A DNA stretch of 64,000 nucleotides from Bidens hawaiensis. Lineage: Eukaryota > Streptophyta > Magnoliopsida > Asterales > Asteraceae. Shown here one piece after another: positions 1-11,122 of the stretch. The stretch is from assembly GCA_021521415.1 (NCBI GenBank), contig JAIQDT010000172.1, forward strand, positions 744,001 through 808,000. Reading direction: 5' to 3'. The position numbers and the translations under genes are program-made. Under the pieces are notes generated by a model. It did no database searches. It saw only the letters and a list, made by a program, of their open reading frames with translations, and was not told the origin of the DNA. Within the stretch, counting starts at the first letter, position 1. Every line of letters starts with the position of its first letter.

Positions 1-2152
1 ATTCATCTTTCTTCCTTTGGGTCTCAGCTCGGGAAGCCTCGAGAGTGTTGTTAGACCTCTCGCAAGCTTCCTTCCAACCTTGAGCAGCAGCAACACTCCG
101 GTCCTGCTCAGCTTTAAGTGCGGCTTGAGCATCAATCAGCTTCCACCTAGCCGCAGCCGCCGCCTTACGCTGCTCCTCAGCATATGCCTTCGCGGCCTTA
201 ACGGCCTCGGAAGCCGCACTCAGATTTCCACCCATTGTACGCCACTCCCGCAAGATCTCTTGGGTCTGGGCTACAGTATTAGCCAAAGACACGGATAAAC
301 CAGTGTAAAGATCATCGCGAGAGCGGTCCCGAAGATCTGTCATTTAGGCAGGAGGCACGCAGTGCTTCACAAAATTCATACACGTTTCAGGGTTGGTAAA
401 ATGTGACCCATTGATAATATTCCATGGTGGGACAAACAAATCAAAATCCCCTCCTAATTGCGCATCCCCGTAATACTGGGAGCTTGAGGTTTCATGCCGT
501 ATAGGCATCGAGAAAGATTGTGGTGGCGCACCTTGCGTTGACCCTCTCCCGGCTTCATGGACGGATGGTCCAAACAGCGAACTCCTCATCACATTAGTAG
601 TCAAAGGTGATGGGGAAAATTGCTCAGTAGAAGGACGAAACGGAGACCCATGAACCAGAAACCCAGCATCGTCAACAACTGGGTTATCTTCCTCGTTCCC
701 GGTAGCAACCCCAGGATCGAAAAGATAATCTATCGACTGATTGGATGTTGGGCGCACACTGGTCCCCTCCGCACGCGCCTCGGTGGGAGGAGAACCAGGT
801 TTGTCCTCAACCACCTTTTCTGGGGAAAGAGATGGTTGCTTCTCAACAATCAGAGTAGGCATGGATAACTTCTCAACCACGTCATCCTCCACAATCAGAG
901 GATCTACACAAGAAATTTGCAATCAGATCCGGACGTTAAGAGAAGTTAAAATTTTTTTTAGCAATAGAAACTCACCAGTCACCGTTCCCAGACGTTCCGC
1001 AAGACTAGGCTCCGGCTTCCTCGAGCGCCGGGTTCGCTGTTTCTTTGTCTTAGGTCCTTTCCCGGCATCATCGGCGCTAGTACCCGTGTCACTTGCCTGA
1101 GAAGTTCGGAGAGACCTCTTCCGGTATAATTTTGCCAACAAATGCGAAACAGACGAAGTTTCAGAAGCGTCATCCGAGTTTTCCCCCTCGGAAGTGGTAG
1201 AATCGTCACTTAAGATAACGATTGTTCCATCCGAGGTTAGAACATGGAGAGGAGGAGGGTTCAAAATATACGCACCTATTTCAAAAATAGAATCCGAGAC
1301 AACCGGCTCGGCCCGCACACTCACAGGAAAGAGGAAGTATTTGGCATTCCTCTCCAGGACAGGCACCTGCTTAAAGTCGCGGATAGTTTTCCCCACGCAC
1401 CCCTTATCATCATACAGGGCGTTAAGCATGGATCCGAAACCTGAAGAACAAACACGAAGTTTAAAAACAGAATTTCGGAGGATTAAAAAAAAAGTTGTAA
1501 ACTTACGACCGTCCGGCTCAACTAAAACAGGCTCCATACCGGGAGCAGGCCATAGGCGGCTCATCCCCGCCCAGACAAGGGCCTCCTCGGGCAATACTCA
1601 CATTGGTGTTAGCGGGGCAGTCAGTTTGCGGACCCAGTCGCGGTTCTCATGAGCGGCCGGAGTAAGGTCAATTAAAGGCTCGTTGCCTGACCGACGAACC
1701 ATGGCTTCCGGCACCACATCCTCCGATATCCAGAAGAACTTCCTCTTCCAGTCTTTGGATATCGTCCCAACCTAGCGCCCGAAAGCCCTGTCAGACGACG
1801 AATGACAAGAAAAGCACCCATTTTGACGGGTCATCTTGTAAAATACTGGGAAACGGTCCAGCCGAGGTACCATCTCATGAGCCATACATACGAACTCGAA
1901 GTGACGAATTCGCATGACGGCACCTGGGTGAAGCTGGGACAAGTGAATCCCAAACGCCTTCATCACCTTCATAAATAACTTTGTGACGGGAAGACGGAAG
2001 TTTCCCGACACAAAATAATCAGCATATAATGCCATCTTCCCGGGAGGGGGGAAACTGACAATAGAACCGACAGAAGGGAATTCCGACCCCCACTCCGGTG
2101 GAATGCCATACGGTTCAATAAGTTTTTGATACTCATCTTGGTCCCACTGCAC
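1..2152 (-). pseudogene. Antisense Transposase_28 (putative gypsy-type) gene of a Tat-like element, broken and cut by the window edge
   Basis: Read on the minus strand this is a spliced gene. The N-terminal part (2152-1640) matches the Transposase_28 'putative gypsy type transposon' family, with PEWGSEFPSVGSIVSF, a MALYADYFVSGNFRLP stretch and a KRKFFWISEDVVPEA segment. Two short introns are visible: 1506-1441 (GTAAGT...CAG) and 975-904 (GTGAGT...TAG). The middle is acidic and Ser-rich, followed by a basic KTKKQRTRRSRK patch. The C-terminal part (341-1) is an Ala/Glu-rich coiled coil that runs off the left edge. The frame carries stops TAG at 1774-1772, TGA at 1600-1598 and TAA at 346-344, and lacks a clean in-frame ATG, so it is decayed. 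In Tat/Retand Ty3 elements such extra genes are known to lie antisense near the 3' LTR, which fits the LTR at 2.6-3.4 kb. The biochemical function of the family is unknown. Confidence 0.75.
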
Positions 2153-2295
2153 CTCTCCATCGTGCTAGTCATAAACGTCAAATGCCTGGTATGATGATAA
2201 AATCAAAGGAATATGCAGAGAGTTTCAGAGAAAGAAAATAAGAGAGTAGTCAAAATACAAAGACGATAAAGCTTCAAAAAGAAGTTAACTCCCCC

Positions 2296-2303
2296 TATAT
2301 ATA
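2296..2303 (-). promoter_or_regulatory. TATA box of the antisense gene
   Basis: An 8-base TATATATA lies about 145 bases upstream of the first recognisable codons of the antisense Transposase_28 gene, in the right orientation and followed by a purine-rich leader. It suggests that this gene has its own promoter, independent of the LTR. Motif only. Confidence 0.5.
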
Positions 2304-2620
2304 CTCATCGCAATTAATGCGATGAGATACGAACAGTGGAGAGAGAAAAATTCGACCAACAGATACTCACCACGTCACGCGGGAAAATTCGAAAAAGTGA
2401 AAAAGTTGTACAGTCGGGTACAGTTGCAGCCGTCACAAACGTCATGTCACCTGCACACGCGCCTGCAAGCTGTCAACTTGTCCTTTTTTCATGATTATCC
2501 ACAACAAACAGAAGATATTTTCTACCAAGTTATAAAGAATAAAGCCCCCCAAATACACATTAAGTCCAAAATTTCACCCGCGTAAAGTACTTAACGCGGA
2601 AGAAACACTGGACTGGGGGG

Positions 2621-3427
2621 ACTTATAGAGGTAGGGTACTGAAAAGACCTAAATACCCTTAAGTAACACCAGCGGGTCAACCGTGAACCTACCACAAGTC
2701 ACCCGCGAGACATATAAACCATCCGCATAAGCATTTGAGGAAGAAACACCCTCGGAGAACATGCGGAAGCACCTTGGCACCCTCAGGAGTCATCCGCAAG
2801 AAGGAGCTTTCTTCCGCATTAATGACTGTGAGGTATTACCTTGGGAACAGCTGTCAACAGTCAAATACCTTTCAGAAGATCTACCAAGATGCTTTCTTGG
2901 GCAATACGTGACCTCTCAACCAATCAATAAAGGACACCTGGCAAGGCCGTTATAACCATGCACATGGCTAGTGTTGCCCATCAACCTATATCAAAAGGAC
3001 GCATGTCCAGGTGGTTATACATGCACATGCAACGTATAAACCGAACCTATCAAAAGAGGACACGTGTCCAGGTGGTTACGAGAGCATCTTCTTAAGGGCA
3101 GCTGGCCCAATCACTCTTCGGCTATAAATACTCTCTTCGTTACCATGAGGTATTCATTCACTCCCACTGTATTCTCTCAATTTACTTAAGTGCTTATCTT
3201 CTACAGAACAGTACTTATTCTCACGCCGGAGGGTGGTTACGGGAAGACCCCCCCTCTTGTCCTTCCCGTAACGAGACTCACGGTGTCTGTTTTCAGGTTC
3301 CGGTCACTGGACTTTGGGAGGTTGTACTCATATCTTGGTTGTAATTATCGTATCCTATCTTGTGAACTCATTAGATCCAGGACCCATACCCGGGGATTGA
3401 ATCTGTGTTTCTTCATAATATTATCCA
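2621..3427 (+). repeat. 3' LTR of a Tat-like Ty3 element (approximate ends)
   Basis: A polypurine tract (GGACTGGGGGGAC, 2610-2622) marks where the LTR begins on +. The stretch holds a TATAAATA at 3123-3130 followed by a pyrimidine-rich leader, as in LTR promoters, and GC-rich CCGGAGGGTGGTTACGGG blocks. No second copy or target duplication is inside the window, so both ends are uncertain by tens of bases. The strand and the adjacent antisense ORF fit the 3' end of a Tat/Retand-lineage element whose body lies to the left. Confidence 0.5.
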
Positions 3428-4126
3428 TGTATATTCCAAAAATGTGAAAAGAATAGTTATATGTTAAAGGTATACGGCGGGTTCAAACTTTAAACCATGA
3501 AACGAACCACTAAACCTAGTTATTCAAGTTATAAATCATAAATGGGGAAATATATAATTCTAACCGATCATGTTTTTTGGACTTTTACTCAATCGGTTTC
3601 AGTGATCATAAATTAATCAAGACAATATGTTTGGTTTGTTATCAGGTTTTAAAGATTGTTAGCTTTTCTAGTCATCCGTTGTATATTTTACTAATAATAG
3701 AAATAGTGATTTTGTAGTTATTACCAAAAGTAATGTTAGTGGCAAGTCAACATTGCCAGCTACTTGTTTAGTCAAGTTTGAGCCAATTTTGTAGTTGTAG
3801 ACTTTTTTTTGTCTTCAAAAGAATTGGTCATACACATATATCCATCATATAGAATAAATAACACAACCTTTTAAATACTCCACAAAAGTATATGCACTCT
3901 TATCATTTGTTAAACTAATTGGATTGCAGGTTATTCGATTTAACCAATTGTCATACAATTTTGACATTTAGAAACAAAATTTTAATTTTGAATAGTTTTG
4001 AAATAACGGGATTAAATTTCGAATATTCACTACATGGATTTGAAGTTCTTTTGGATAACAAAGACAAATCTATCAAATTAGCAACATACTATTTACAACA
4101 TATGAAATATACATTAGCTAAATAAC
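3428..4126. other. Intergenic AT-rich DNA
   Basis: About 700 bases of AT-rich sequence with no supported gene, repeat structure or motif. Confidence 0.6.
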
Positions 4127-4129
4127 TAA

Positions 4130-4879
4130 GGTTGTGTTTGTTTTTTCTTATAAGGTCTGTAAGGAGCCTATGTCTGCGGGCGCGCATACATAAGCTCTTG
4201 AAGACTGTTTGTTTTTTTAAAAAAAATCTGAAAAGTGCTTTTATGCTCTTAAAAAATAAGTTTTTTTCACAATATTCACACTTCTTCAAATCATACCAAG
4301 TACCAACACACAATGTCCAACACCACCACCACCCGCTGTCCGCCACCACCACCACCATCCACTGTCCGCCGCCACCACCGTCCGCCGCCGCCACCACCAC
4401 CCACCGTCCACCACCGTCCATCACCACCACCACCCCCGTCGGCTACAACCACCGTCCACTACCACCACCATCCACCACCTCCACCCACCGTCTGTCGCCA
4501 CCACCACCCACCGTCCGCCGCCACCACCACCTCCACCCATTGTCGACCACCATCACGGTCCACCACCCCACCATCACAACCGTCCATCACTACTACCCAC
4601 CGTTCACCGCTACCACAATCGTCTACCACCACCCACTTCCATAGTTCGTACATCATTACCAATTATTTTAGCAATCTACAAACGCTAAATGACTTTTATC
4701 TACTGTAATATATATGATATGTAACTAATTTTCATCTTATGCTGACGATATCCAGTTTATAAAACAAACAGTATTATATTTTCAGATTGCAGACCTTTAA
4801 ACCACATCCTCAGTTACAGACATTAAATCAGATAAAATCATATTGCAGACAATTTTTTTCTTAAAAAACAAACTACACC
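4130..4879. mobile_element. Harbinger/Tourist-like MITE with an internal CCA-rich minisatellite
   Basis: The ends form imperfect terminal inverted repeats: GGTTGTGTTTGTTTTTT at the left and the complement of AAAAAACAAACTACACC at the right. They are flanked by a 3-bp TAA target duplication (4127-4129 and 4880-4882), the size and sequence used by PIF/Harbinger elements. The element is 750 bp long with no transposase. Its centre (about 4310-4635) is a degenerate array of CCACCACC and CCGTCC words. The family call rests on TIR shape and TSD only. Confidence 0.6.
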
Positions 4880-4882
4880 TAA

Positions 4883-5511
4883 ACCTTTGTGTCGTGTTTA
4901 GTAACTTCAAGTATAAAAAACAAATAAGAAAATGATAGATTAGAAGTACAATAAAATAGATAAAATCTATGGTTAGTAAAATTATACTAAAATAAAAATA
5001 AATTTATATATTATATATGAACTGGATCTCAATATTTGAATCATTCACATTTTTAGAATGTAAATTTTAAGTTCGTTTTTTTTATTTGGACAAATTTGAA
5101 ATAAATAATCTTACCTTTTGTGTATTGGCCGATAATATATCTTTAGTAATCTTTGTTAACGGTCTAACTTTTCGATTATTTTTCTCTCAATAGATCTTTG
5201 TTAAAAGACACTTAACGGTATTAATTTTTTTTTCTCTCTCAAAACGTAGTTACTTTCTTTGTTTCAAAGAACGGACTGAATGCGGAAAGTCGAATACTCA
5301 AGGGATCAAAACAGAAGGAAGTATTCTTTCCTCCAGAGATGATTTTGAGGTTATGTGAATAATAGTAATAATAATAATTCGCCGATTGACTGAAAGAAGA
5401 AATCCAAACTCCAAACCCCAAACAATCAATCGATGCTTGGATTGCACGTACGGATTGGAATTTTCACCGGATAATCCTTCCTTCCTTCGATCTAATATTA
5501 TTAATATTATT

Positions 5512-5549
<38 letters not shown>

Positions 5550-5591
5550 ATACTAGTAGTAGAAAGCATATTGACTTCCAGCAAAAACTCA
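4883..5591 (+). other. 5' flank of the IRE1 locus
   Basis: AT-rich DNA without a gene. It ends in an (ATG)n microsatellite at 5512-5549, about 40 bases before the IRE1 initiator. No clear TATA box or ER-stress element (CCAAT-N9-CCACG) was seen. Confidence 0.5.
5512..5549. repeat. (ATG)n microsatellite
   Basis: About 12 tandem ATG/GAT triplets just upstream of the IRE1 initiator ATG, probably in the 5'UTR, where they supply several out-of-frame or in-frame upstream ATGs. Confidence 0.9.
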
Positions 5592-5715
5592 ATGATTCGC
5601 AGCTTGTACTCGAGCCTATTCCTCATCTTCCTCTTGATTCAGAATCCGGAAATCTCGCCGGTACAGGCTCGACGCTCTCTCTTGTCCTATCCGGAGTAAG
5701 TTTCTTTTTACTTTC

Positions 5716-5716
<1 letters not shown>

Positions 5717-5749
<33 letters not shown>

Positions 5750-5755
5750 TTGGTT

Positions 5756-5805
<50 letters not shown>

Positions 5806-5806
5806 T
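5717..5806. repeat. (TTA)n and (TAA)n microsatellites at the left edge of the viral insert
   Basis: Back-to-back (ATT)n (5717-5750) and (AAT)n (5761-5806) tracts in IRE1 intron 1. The viral sequence starts within about 10-15 bases of the second tract. A matching tract lies at the right edge (13093-13130). Confidence 0.9.
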
Positions 5807-5815
5807 ATTAAAACT

Positions 5816-6165
5816 ATTAGTTCAAGTAAGTTATTATCCATGAAATTTAAGATTATATCTAAGTTTAAGAAACTTATGAATTTTATAAACCACATATTAT
5901 AACAAATATTTAATAACTATGCAAAATTTAAACACATAGGGATTATTTTTAAGTGTAATTTTAAAATTATTAAGGCAAGTATTTATATCTCTGTTTCAAA
6001 TTAATTATGAGAATTTTCCTTATAAGACCCAAGAGATTCAAATATTTAAAAGTATTTTAAAATTAAAAAGAACAAGGGTCCAACATGCTTCCGTACCTTT
6101 TTCCCGTTTTGACCAAGATATCGCCAGGTTACACCAGGAGTCTTTTTACTAGGTTATTCCAGACC
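5816..6165. repeat. Extra copy of the viral leader-region repeat
   Basis: About 345 bases here are repeated almost identically at 6432-6786 (for example GTTATTATCCATGAAATTTA and CAACATGCTTCCGTACC in both). The two copies are separated by a junction (6166-6240) and the primer-site segment. The 6432-6786 copy lies in its expected place between promoter and primer site, so this left copy is an added, rearranged fragment at the integration edge. Confidence 0.85.
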
Positions 6166-6378
6166 AAGAAAAATTCTCTTGGGAATTTTTCTAATAAATC
6201 TATAAAAACTTAGATATAATCTTAAGTTTAATAGTATTCGGAAGAAAAAGGAAATTTCTTCTGTTTGCATTATAAAAGTATTATTTATAAAATTAAAATC
6301 TAAGTATATTAAGTTATTAAAATCGTATTCATGTATATTAAATTCATCGGCTAGAGCCCCCGCGAAAGAAATTTGCGT

Positions 6379-6391
6379 GGCTCTGATACCA
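6379..6391 (-). other. Viral tRNA-Met primer-binding site, second copy
   Basis: Complement of TGGTATCAGAGCC, at which plant tRNA-iMet primes minus-strand DNA synthesis in caulimovirids. It lies in a segment (about 6245-6430) that repeats 12810-12990 nearly exactly. Confidence 0.8.
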
Positions 6392-6972
6392 ATTTCAGAG
6401 GTACCAACGGAAAAATATGAACGATTTAAGATTATTAGTTCAAGTAAGTTATTATCCATGAAATTTAAGATTATATCTAAGTTTAAGAAACTTATGAATT
6501 TTATAAACCACATATTATAACAAATATTTAATAAGTATGCAAAATTTAAACACATAGGGATTATTTTTAAGTGTAATTTTAAAATTATTAAGGCAAGTAT
6601 TTATATCTCTGTTACAAATTAATTATGAGAATTTTCCTTATAAGACCCAAGAGATTCAAATATTTAAAAGTATTTTAAAATTAAAAAGAACAAGGGTCCA
6701 ACATGCTTCCGTACCTTTTTCCCGTTTTGACCAAGATATCGCCGGGTTACACCAGGAGTCTTTTTACTAGGTTATTCCAGACCAAACCTAAGTAGCCTTA
6801 GGTAACTCCTCTCTGGCTCCTTCAGCAATATTCAGCTCAACCAGGTTTCGTTTCCTACTTCCGGTGTATGGTAAAAAGGAACAGTTCGTAGTTAGAGATT
6901 TCCTCTTTTTAAAAGAGAAATACTTCTAAATAGGAAGAACACTCAAAGGTATTATAAGGAAAGTGAAAGTTT

Positions 6973-6978
6973 TTATTT
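6973..6978 (-). terminator. Viral polyadenylation signal AATAAA
   Basis: AATAAA on the minus strand, about 145-150 bases downstream of the TATATAAG box. Pararetroviral RNAs pass this signal once near the start and use it at the end. Motif and spacing only. Confidence 0.45.
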
Positions 6979-7122
6979 CATGATGGGTATTTTACAATGA
7001 AGATGTGAAAGAAAGTACATAAGTAAATACAAACACTCTTATTTTTAATACATGAAAGCTTAAACACTCTTTTTTGAAATTTTGTTCCAGGCCCGATGAT
7101 CTTCTTCTTCCTTCTTTTTCTT

Positions 7123-7130
7123 CTTATATA
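7123..7130 (-). promoter_or_regulatory. Viral 35S-like promoter TATA box
   Basis: TATATAAG on the minus strand (inside GGCCTATATAAGAAG), downstream of the last ORF and upstream of the leader and primer site. This is where caulimovirids place the promoter of the genome-length RNA. About 640 bases around it (6787-7430) are otherwise non-coding. Confidence 0.6.
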
Positions 7131-7430
7131 GGCCCCTTATCCCTTTAGATAGACTTCACCACTTTGTCATCTATATCTTGTTTCCATGTGATATTCTTTT
7201 TCTTGAAATTCTCCGTTGTCAGATCATTGAATTTGGTGTTGAGATTCCTCATGGAAACTTGAACTTTGGCTTTTCTTTTCTCTTGCATCCATGTTCCCTA
7301 TGGGAACTCTAACATTTGGATTTATATGATCCATGCATTCCAACTTTTGTATGTATCTCATGAGAGTTTATCCATTATTTATTAAATCATTAATTTATGA
7401 AATCTTATTTTTATAAGATTAATTAAAATC

Positions 7431-7852
7431 TTAATCTTCAGATGATGTTTGACTCTCTTTAGGAGAATCAATAATCATATTGTCCTTTTTCTTAGAACAA
7501 GCCGGACAAACATTGTGTTGATGTTTTCTGGTTAAGCACAGTTTATATTGAGCTTGAGGACTTGATGCTATAACACCAGTATCCAAAAATCTGATTTTAT
7601 CCTCTATATATTTTTTAGCTGCTGGAGGAGTTCTCCTTGCTGGAGCTATCATAACAGAGGAATGCATCTTACTTCCTCCATAAGTTCTAAATTCTCTTTT
7701 AAAAATATTTTCTAAAGTACAAAGAACTATTTTCATACCAAGTGCTCTTCTGTTATGAATATCATTTTCATTATTTCTTTTATAGACACCACCTGCCTAT
7801 CCATGTCTTCAATATGCTTATTCATTTTTTGGGCTATCTCATGATCTTCCAT
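7431..7852 (-). pseudogene. Last viral ORF (position of a transactivator/inclusion protein), frameshifted
   Basis: An ATG at 7852-7850 overlaps the end of the RT frame by 14 bases. After about 35 codons the reading shifts frame (about 7740-7800) into a 101-aa open stretch ending at 7431. This stretch has a basic segment (APARRTPPAAKKYIED) and a Cys/His pair (HQHNVCPACSKK) that could bind metal. In several caulimovirids the ORF after RT encodes the translation transactivator. I do not recognise a transactivator signature, so the identity is positional inference. Confidence 0.45.
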
Positions 7853-9809
7853 CTCTGGTTAAAAAATCTGCTAATACATTTTTATCATATTTAATTATTT
7901 CTATATCAAAATTATATTCGGATATTAAAGTTTGCCATCTAATTAACCTTTTATACTCAGGTTTAGAGGGCAAATTGTTTTTTATAAAAGCTTTTACTTG
8001 TGTATTATCAGTTCTTAGTAAAAATCTAACTGGTAATAGAAAATAATAAAGCTTTTGACAACTTTTTACAACTGCTAAAAGCTCTTTTTCGTTAATATGA
8101 TATCTTGTTTCAGTGTCACTAAAAGTGCCTGAACAGTATCTACAAATGCTTTCACCAACTTTTTTATTTTCGGAGTCATAGTCTATTTTTTTAAGTATCC
8201 CACTCCAATAATATTCTGAAGCATCTGTTTCTAATATCAAATCATCGTTTTCTTTAGGTAATTGTAATTTTGGTAAGTTCCTACAATATTCTTTTATATT
8301 TTTCACTTGGTCTTCTAAGCTTTTATCAAAACTAAATATCTTATCTTTCTTTAATAGGTTTTGAAAAGGCTTTCTTATATCTGCGAGATTTTTAATAAAA
8401 TCTGAAGCATAATTCAATATACCAAGAAAACTTTGTACTTGCTTTTTATCTATTAATTTATTAGGAAATGATATAATTTTTTCAAGAATATGGCTCTGGA
8501 GTTCTATTCCTTTACCATCTATTTTCATACCTAAAAAATCAATATTATCTTTTAGTAAGCTAGTTTTTCGTTCAGATAGGGCTAAACCATGTTTTATACA
8601 TAAATCTATAAATATATCAAGATGTTTTAAATGATTATTGATATTATCAGATAATATTAAAATGTCATCAATATAAACAAAAATAAAATCATAATTTTTG
8701 AATATAGTATCCATTTTTCTTTGAAAAATCTGTGGTGCATTTTTTAATCCAAAAGGCATCACAAGCCATTCATACTGACCTTGAGGGGTGGAGAATGCAG
8801 TATAACTAATACTATCAGGATGCATTTTTATTTGCCAAAATCCACTTTTACAATCAAACTTAGAAAATATCTTTTTATTTCTAGTCCAGTTTATTAAACT
8901 TTCTTTATGAGGTAAGAAATATCCATCAAAAACAGTATTATCATTTAATTTTTTATAGTTTATTACCATTCTAGGTTTTCCCCTTATTATTTCTGCATGT
9001 TTTCTTACCAGGAATGCAGGAGAACTATGTGAGCTGTGGCTAGCTCTAATTAATCTCAAATCTAAAAGTTCTTTTAATTGGGTGCTAAATTCTTTTTGGT
9101 CTTCTGGATTATATCTCATGGGCTTTATTCTTATTTCCTTATCTTTATCTTTCATTTCTAATTTTGCTGTTATATGATTTTTATTCCAAAATTGTAATGG
9201 ATTATCTGTATAACATTGTTTAAGCTTATGCTTTATATTTTCAATATGGATATCTAAATTTCTTAGATTTACTTGATAGTCTAATGGTTTTTCTGGGTAA
9301 CATTGTAAAATCGGGATTCCTTTTTCAAGTTTTGGGTTTGGTTTGTAGCCTATATCACCACGCTTGCTGACGCGTTTTGTAAAATTAATTGGAAATTTTC
9401 TTCCGTATGCATTTTTTATTCTTTTAACAACTATTAAGTGGTGGCATGGTGTTTTTAATATTATTTGATATGCTATTATATCAAAAGTTATCTTATTAAA
9501 TCTTTCTAAAAAATCACTTCCTAATAATACGTCTGATCCTGAATCATAAAAGTAGAATGAAGGACATTTAACTAGATATGATCCTAACAATATTATTGGA
9601 TTTCTTATTCCTCTTCTTAAAGAGACTATATCCTTAGAAAAACTAATACCATTACAAGGTGTTAAATCCTCGTGGTATTCTTCTGGAAAGCATTCTGATT
9701 TACAAATACTTACTCCTGAACCACTATCTATGTAAGCTGCAAAATACTCGGCTTTATAATCTTTATAAGTGATTTCTATTGGAATATAAATACTTCTAGG
9801 GCTTGTCAT
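7839..9809 (-). CDS. Viral protease-reverse transcriptase-RNase H polyprotein (656 aa, open)
   Basis: An uninterrupted frame. Domains in order are: an aspartic-protease-like segment near residues 20-110 (AYIDSGSGVSIC, DVLLGSDFLERF), a linker, reverse transcriptase at about 230-470 (MVINYKKLNDNT, FDCKSGFWQIKM, MPFGLKNAP, catalytic YIDDILIL), and RNase H at about 510-650 (LETDASEYYWSGIL, NEKELLAVV, RTDNTQVKAFI, ADFLTR). It copies the viral RNA to DNA and removes the template. Its ATG overlaps the preceding stop as ATGA (9809-9806), a layout suited to termination-reinitiation. There is no integrase, as expected of pararetroviruses. It is the least damaged frame of the insert, although the genome around it is broken. 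Confidence 0.9.
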   Translation of the reverse strand: MTSPRSIYIPIEITYKDYKAEYFAAYIDSGSGVSICKSECFPEEYHEDLTPCNGISFSKDIVSLRRGIRNPIILLGSYLVKCPSFYFYDSGSDVLLGSDFLERFNKITFDIIAYQIILKTPCHHLIVVKRIKNAYGRKFPINFTKRVSKRGDIGYKPNPKLEKGIPILQCYPEKPLDYQVNLRNLDIHIENIKHKLKQCYTDNPLQFWNKNHITAKLEMKDKDKEIRIKPMRYNPEDQKEFSTQLKELLDLRLIRASHSSHSSPAFLVRKHAEIIRGKPRMVINYKKLNDNTVFDGYFLPHKESLINWTRNKKIFSKFDCKSGFWQIKMHPDSISYTAFSTPQGQYEWLVMPFGLKNAPQIFQRKMDTIFKNYDFIFVYIDDILILSDNINNHLKHLDIFIDLCIKHGLALSERKTSLLKDNIDFLGMKIDGKGIELQSHILEKIISFPNKLIDKKQVQSFLGILNYASDFIKNLADIRKPFQNLLKKDKIFSFDKSLEDQVKNIKEYCRNLPKLQLPKENDDLILETDASEYYWSGILKKIDYDSENKKVGESICRYCSGTFSDTETRYHINEKELLAVVKSCQKLYYFLLPVRFLLRTDNTQVKAFIKNNLPSKPEYKRLIRWQTLISEYNFDIEIIKYDKNVLADFLTRDGRS

Positions 9810-11122
9810 TTTGGTATATATATTAGTTTATCATATCGTGTTATTTTTAACCCGTAGGAGGTTATCTGATATGGTTTAACATTTTCTAAAAATGTCAATC
9901 CTAACATAATTTCTAATGTGTCGTTTTCATCCTCATTACTTATTAGTAATCTTAATGGAATTTTTTCATCTCCAAATTTTATCATAGTTTCCACAGCTTC
10001 ATTAATCTCATGTAATTCACCATTAAAATTAGTATACTGATGAGGTTCGTCTAATGGATATTTTTGTAAATTCTTACAAAGTTTGAAATTTATATAGTTT
10101 CCATTTGCACCTGTATCTATTAAAATGTTTACATGAGAATATTTATTTCCATTAAAGTATTCTCCTTGTATTTTGTAATTTTTTATATTATCTTCTTTTG
10201 CTTTAATTATGTCAGAGAATCTATTAGAATTTGTATCTCTTATTAAATGGTGACTAATTACACTTTTATTAGAAAATGATAATCTAGAAGAAACATTATT
10301 AGATAATAATAACGGTTTATCTTGTAAATCAAGACTTAATGGTCTTGAATCTATTTCTTCTATTTTAGGTAAGGTAGGCGTTTGTATCTGACACACATCA
10401 TTAAATAAAAAAGGAAAATCTATTGTGTCTTTTATACTAAAACAATCGGAATGATGAGTGTTCGATATTGAATAAGAGATAGCATATGTAATAGAATATG
10501 GCCTGTTTTGTTGTTTAAAGAAATCTTTTCTTTTAAAATCTTGTAATAAACTTAACGTTTTATCAAAATCCTTGTCTTGAATATGATAGGAAATTCTTGG
10601 ATAAATATTAAATTTAAGTTTTCCATATTGTAAATTTCCTCTTAATATTCCAAGACACGCTTCTTCCCTATTTTGGATCCTATTGTCCATGATTGCTAAT
10701 TCTATAGGAGTATCTATACCTTCTTTAAATGTGGATTTTATTATTATTTGGATGGCTCCAACGTAAACCCATCCTAAAGTATTTCTTATTTCTGGTCTTA
10801 CCTTTTGTATTTTTTCTTGAATATCCTTTTTAGATAATAAAGGTATCATAACTTTATTGGATGTTATATTAATATCTAGAGCCCTTTATTGAATGTTTAA
10901 TCCATAATATAAATGATGATCTCTAGGTTTTATTCCTAATCTTTGTAAAGTATTCAATTTAAATCCTGAATAGTTTGATAACGAAAAATTTTCATGTTGT
11001 ATTTGCTTAAGCTTTTTCTTATCTATTAAAATTTCTTGTTTATATTCTCCTAACTGTTCATTTTGACAATCGATTATGTTATTATTTATTTTACTACTAG
11101 AGGCTGTATCCAATCTATTCAT
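9806..11122 (-). pseudogene. Viral movement protein fused to a second aspartic-protease-like domain
   Basis: The frame starts at 11122 (its ATG lies within the end of the coat frame, GATGAATAG) and has one in-frame TAA at 10888-10886. The N-terminal half resembles the caulimovirid movement protein of the 30K type (GWVYVGAIQIIIKS, IMDNRIQNREEACLG, FNIYPRISYHI), which opens plasmodesmata for cell-to-cell spread. The C-terminal third carries a retropepsin-like pattern: VNILIDTGANGNYINF, then IMLGLTFLENVKPYQI about 65 residues later. The next frame has another such domain, so this one may be a duplicate or a diverged copy. The stop could be a single C-to-T change. Confidence 0.7.

Noticed and set aside
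1..2152. A true DNA transposase gene
   Set aside because: Despite its name, the Transposase_28 family is found in Ty3 elements; no terminal inverted repeats or DDE residues were seen and the gene lies antisense to an LTR.
4132..4708. Overlapping open frames coding His/Pro/Thr-rich proteins
   Set aside because: They are reading of the CCACCACC minisatellite inside a MITE in several frames; no start context or family.
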